A DNA stretch of 34,487 bases from Chloroflexota bacterium (lineage in GTDB: Bacteria > Chloroflexota > Dehalococcoidia > Bin125), in contig JAPPJZ010000031.1 of NCBI GenBank assembly GCA_028874365.1, positions 9,596 to 44,082 of the forward strand, given 5' to 3'. The translations under genes were made by a program, and so were the position numbers. Positions 34,380-34,487 of this stretch are shown piece by piece (position 1 is the stretch's first letter; every line of letters begins with the position of its first letter). The notes under the pieces are model-generated. The model was not told where the DNA came from. It searched no databases and saw only the letters and a list, made by a program, of their open reading frames with translations.

Positions 34380-34397
34380 TTCGCCACATCTGGCGAA
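34380..34397 (-). repeat. 7-bp inverted repeat upstream of aapQ
   Basis: TTCGCCA / TGGCGAA with a 4-base centre, about 23 bases before the aapQ ATG. In RNA it makes a small hairpin without a U-tract. It could be an intercistronic stem after a binding-protein gene or an operator. Bases 34398-34487 show no gene and no clear promoter. Confidence 0.6.
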
Positions 34398-34487
34398 GCG
34401 CGGTTCCGCCACAGGTTAACCGAGATGCCGTATCGAATGGGAATGAATCCTAAAGGTTGACAGGTTGGGCGACCCTCCCTAGCGTGA

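Overview
The window is GC-rich, densely coded bacterial chromosome with frequent GTG starts, ATGA-type overlaps and tRNA genes that encode their own CCA. The gene mix suggests a Chloroflexota-like lineage: a pyrR-led pyrimidine cluster, an LLM (F420/flavin) oxidoreductase, enoyl-CoA hydratases, paired aminoglycoside-phosphotransferase-fold proteins, a Trm112-like protein and a type II haloacid dehalogenase homologue. No rRNA or other phylogenetic marker is present, so this placement is inference.

Layout. Positions 1-202 hold a tandem pair of tRNA-Gly genes, the first with a wrecked T-arm. From about 11.7 kb down to 0.24 kb runs a long minus-strand block: PyrR leader, leader peptide, pyrR, pyrB, pyrC, carA, a GNAT acetyltransferase, a small membrane protein, carB and pyrK, then an SMP-30-like protein, 5-formyl-THF cyclo-ligase and two GyrI-like paralogues. 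Together these make carbamoyl phosphate, carbamoyl aspartate and dihydroorotate and supply the electron-transfer subunit of dihydroorotate dehydrogenase. The catalytic pyrD, and pyrE and pyrF, are not in the window.

From 11.8 to 18.5 kb lie a Trm112-like gene (minus), a biotin carrier and biotin carboxylase (plus), a frameshifted LLM oxidoreductase, two APH-fold proteins around a PaaI-type thioesterase (minus), a zinc-ligand-free ribosomal protein L36 and an RNase D. A 364-base gap follows, holding a 10-bp-period repeat.

From 18.83 to 20.84 kb, tRNA-Asn faces tRNA-Gln and tRNA-Leu. Between the tRNA 3' ends sits a lower-GC two-gene cassette: a 327-aa protein of unknown family and a TOPRIM-like protein. 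This is the best accessory-system candidate here and could be a small defence module.

From 20.86 kb to the end come a CNNM/CBS membrane protein, a small interrupted ORF, a HAD phosphatase, enoyl-CoA hydratase, a DUF4097-like beta-repeat protein, a class III nucleotidyl cyclase, an MFS transporter, an SDR, a lipoprotein with seven FG-GAP-like repeats, a second enoyl-CoA hydratase, a type II haloacid dehalogenase homologue, and an AapQMP-type polar amino-acid ABC transporter whose binding protein is not in view.

The two items most worth following are the pyr leader and the inter-tRNA cassette. In the pyr leader, a canonical PyrR RNA hairpin overlaps the ribosome-binding site of a 33-codon leader ORF that spans an intrinsic terminator and ends on the pyrR start.
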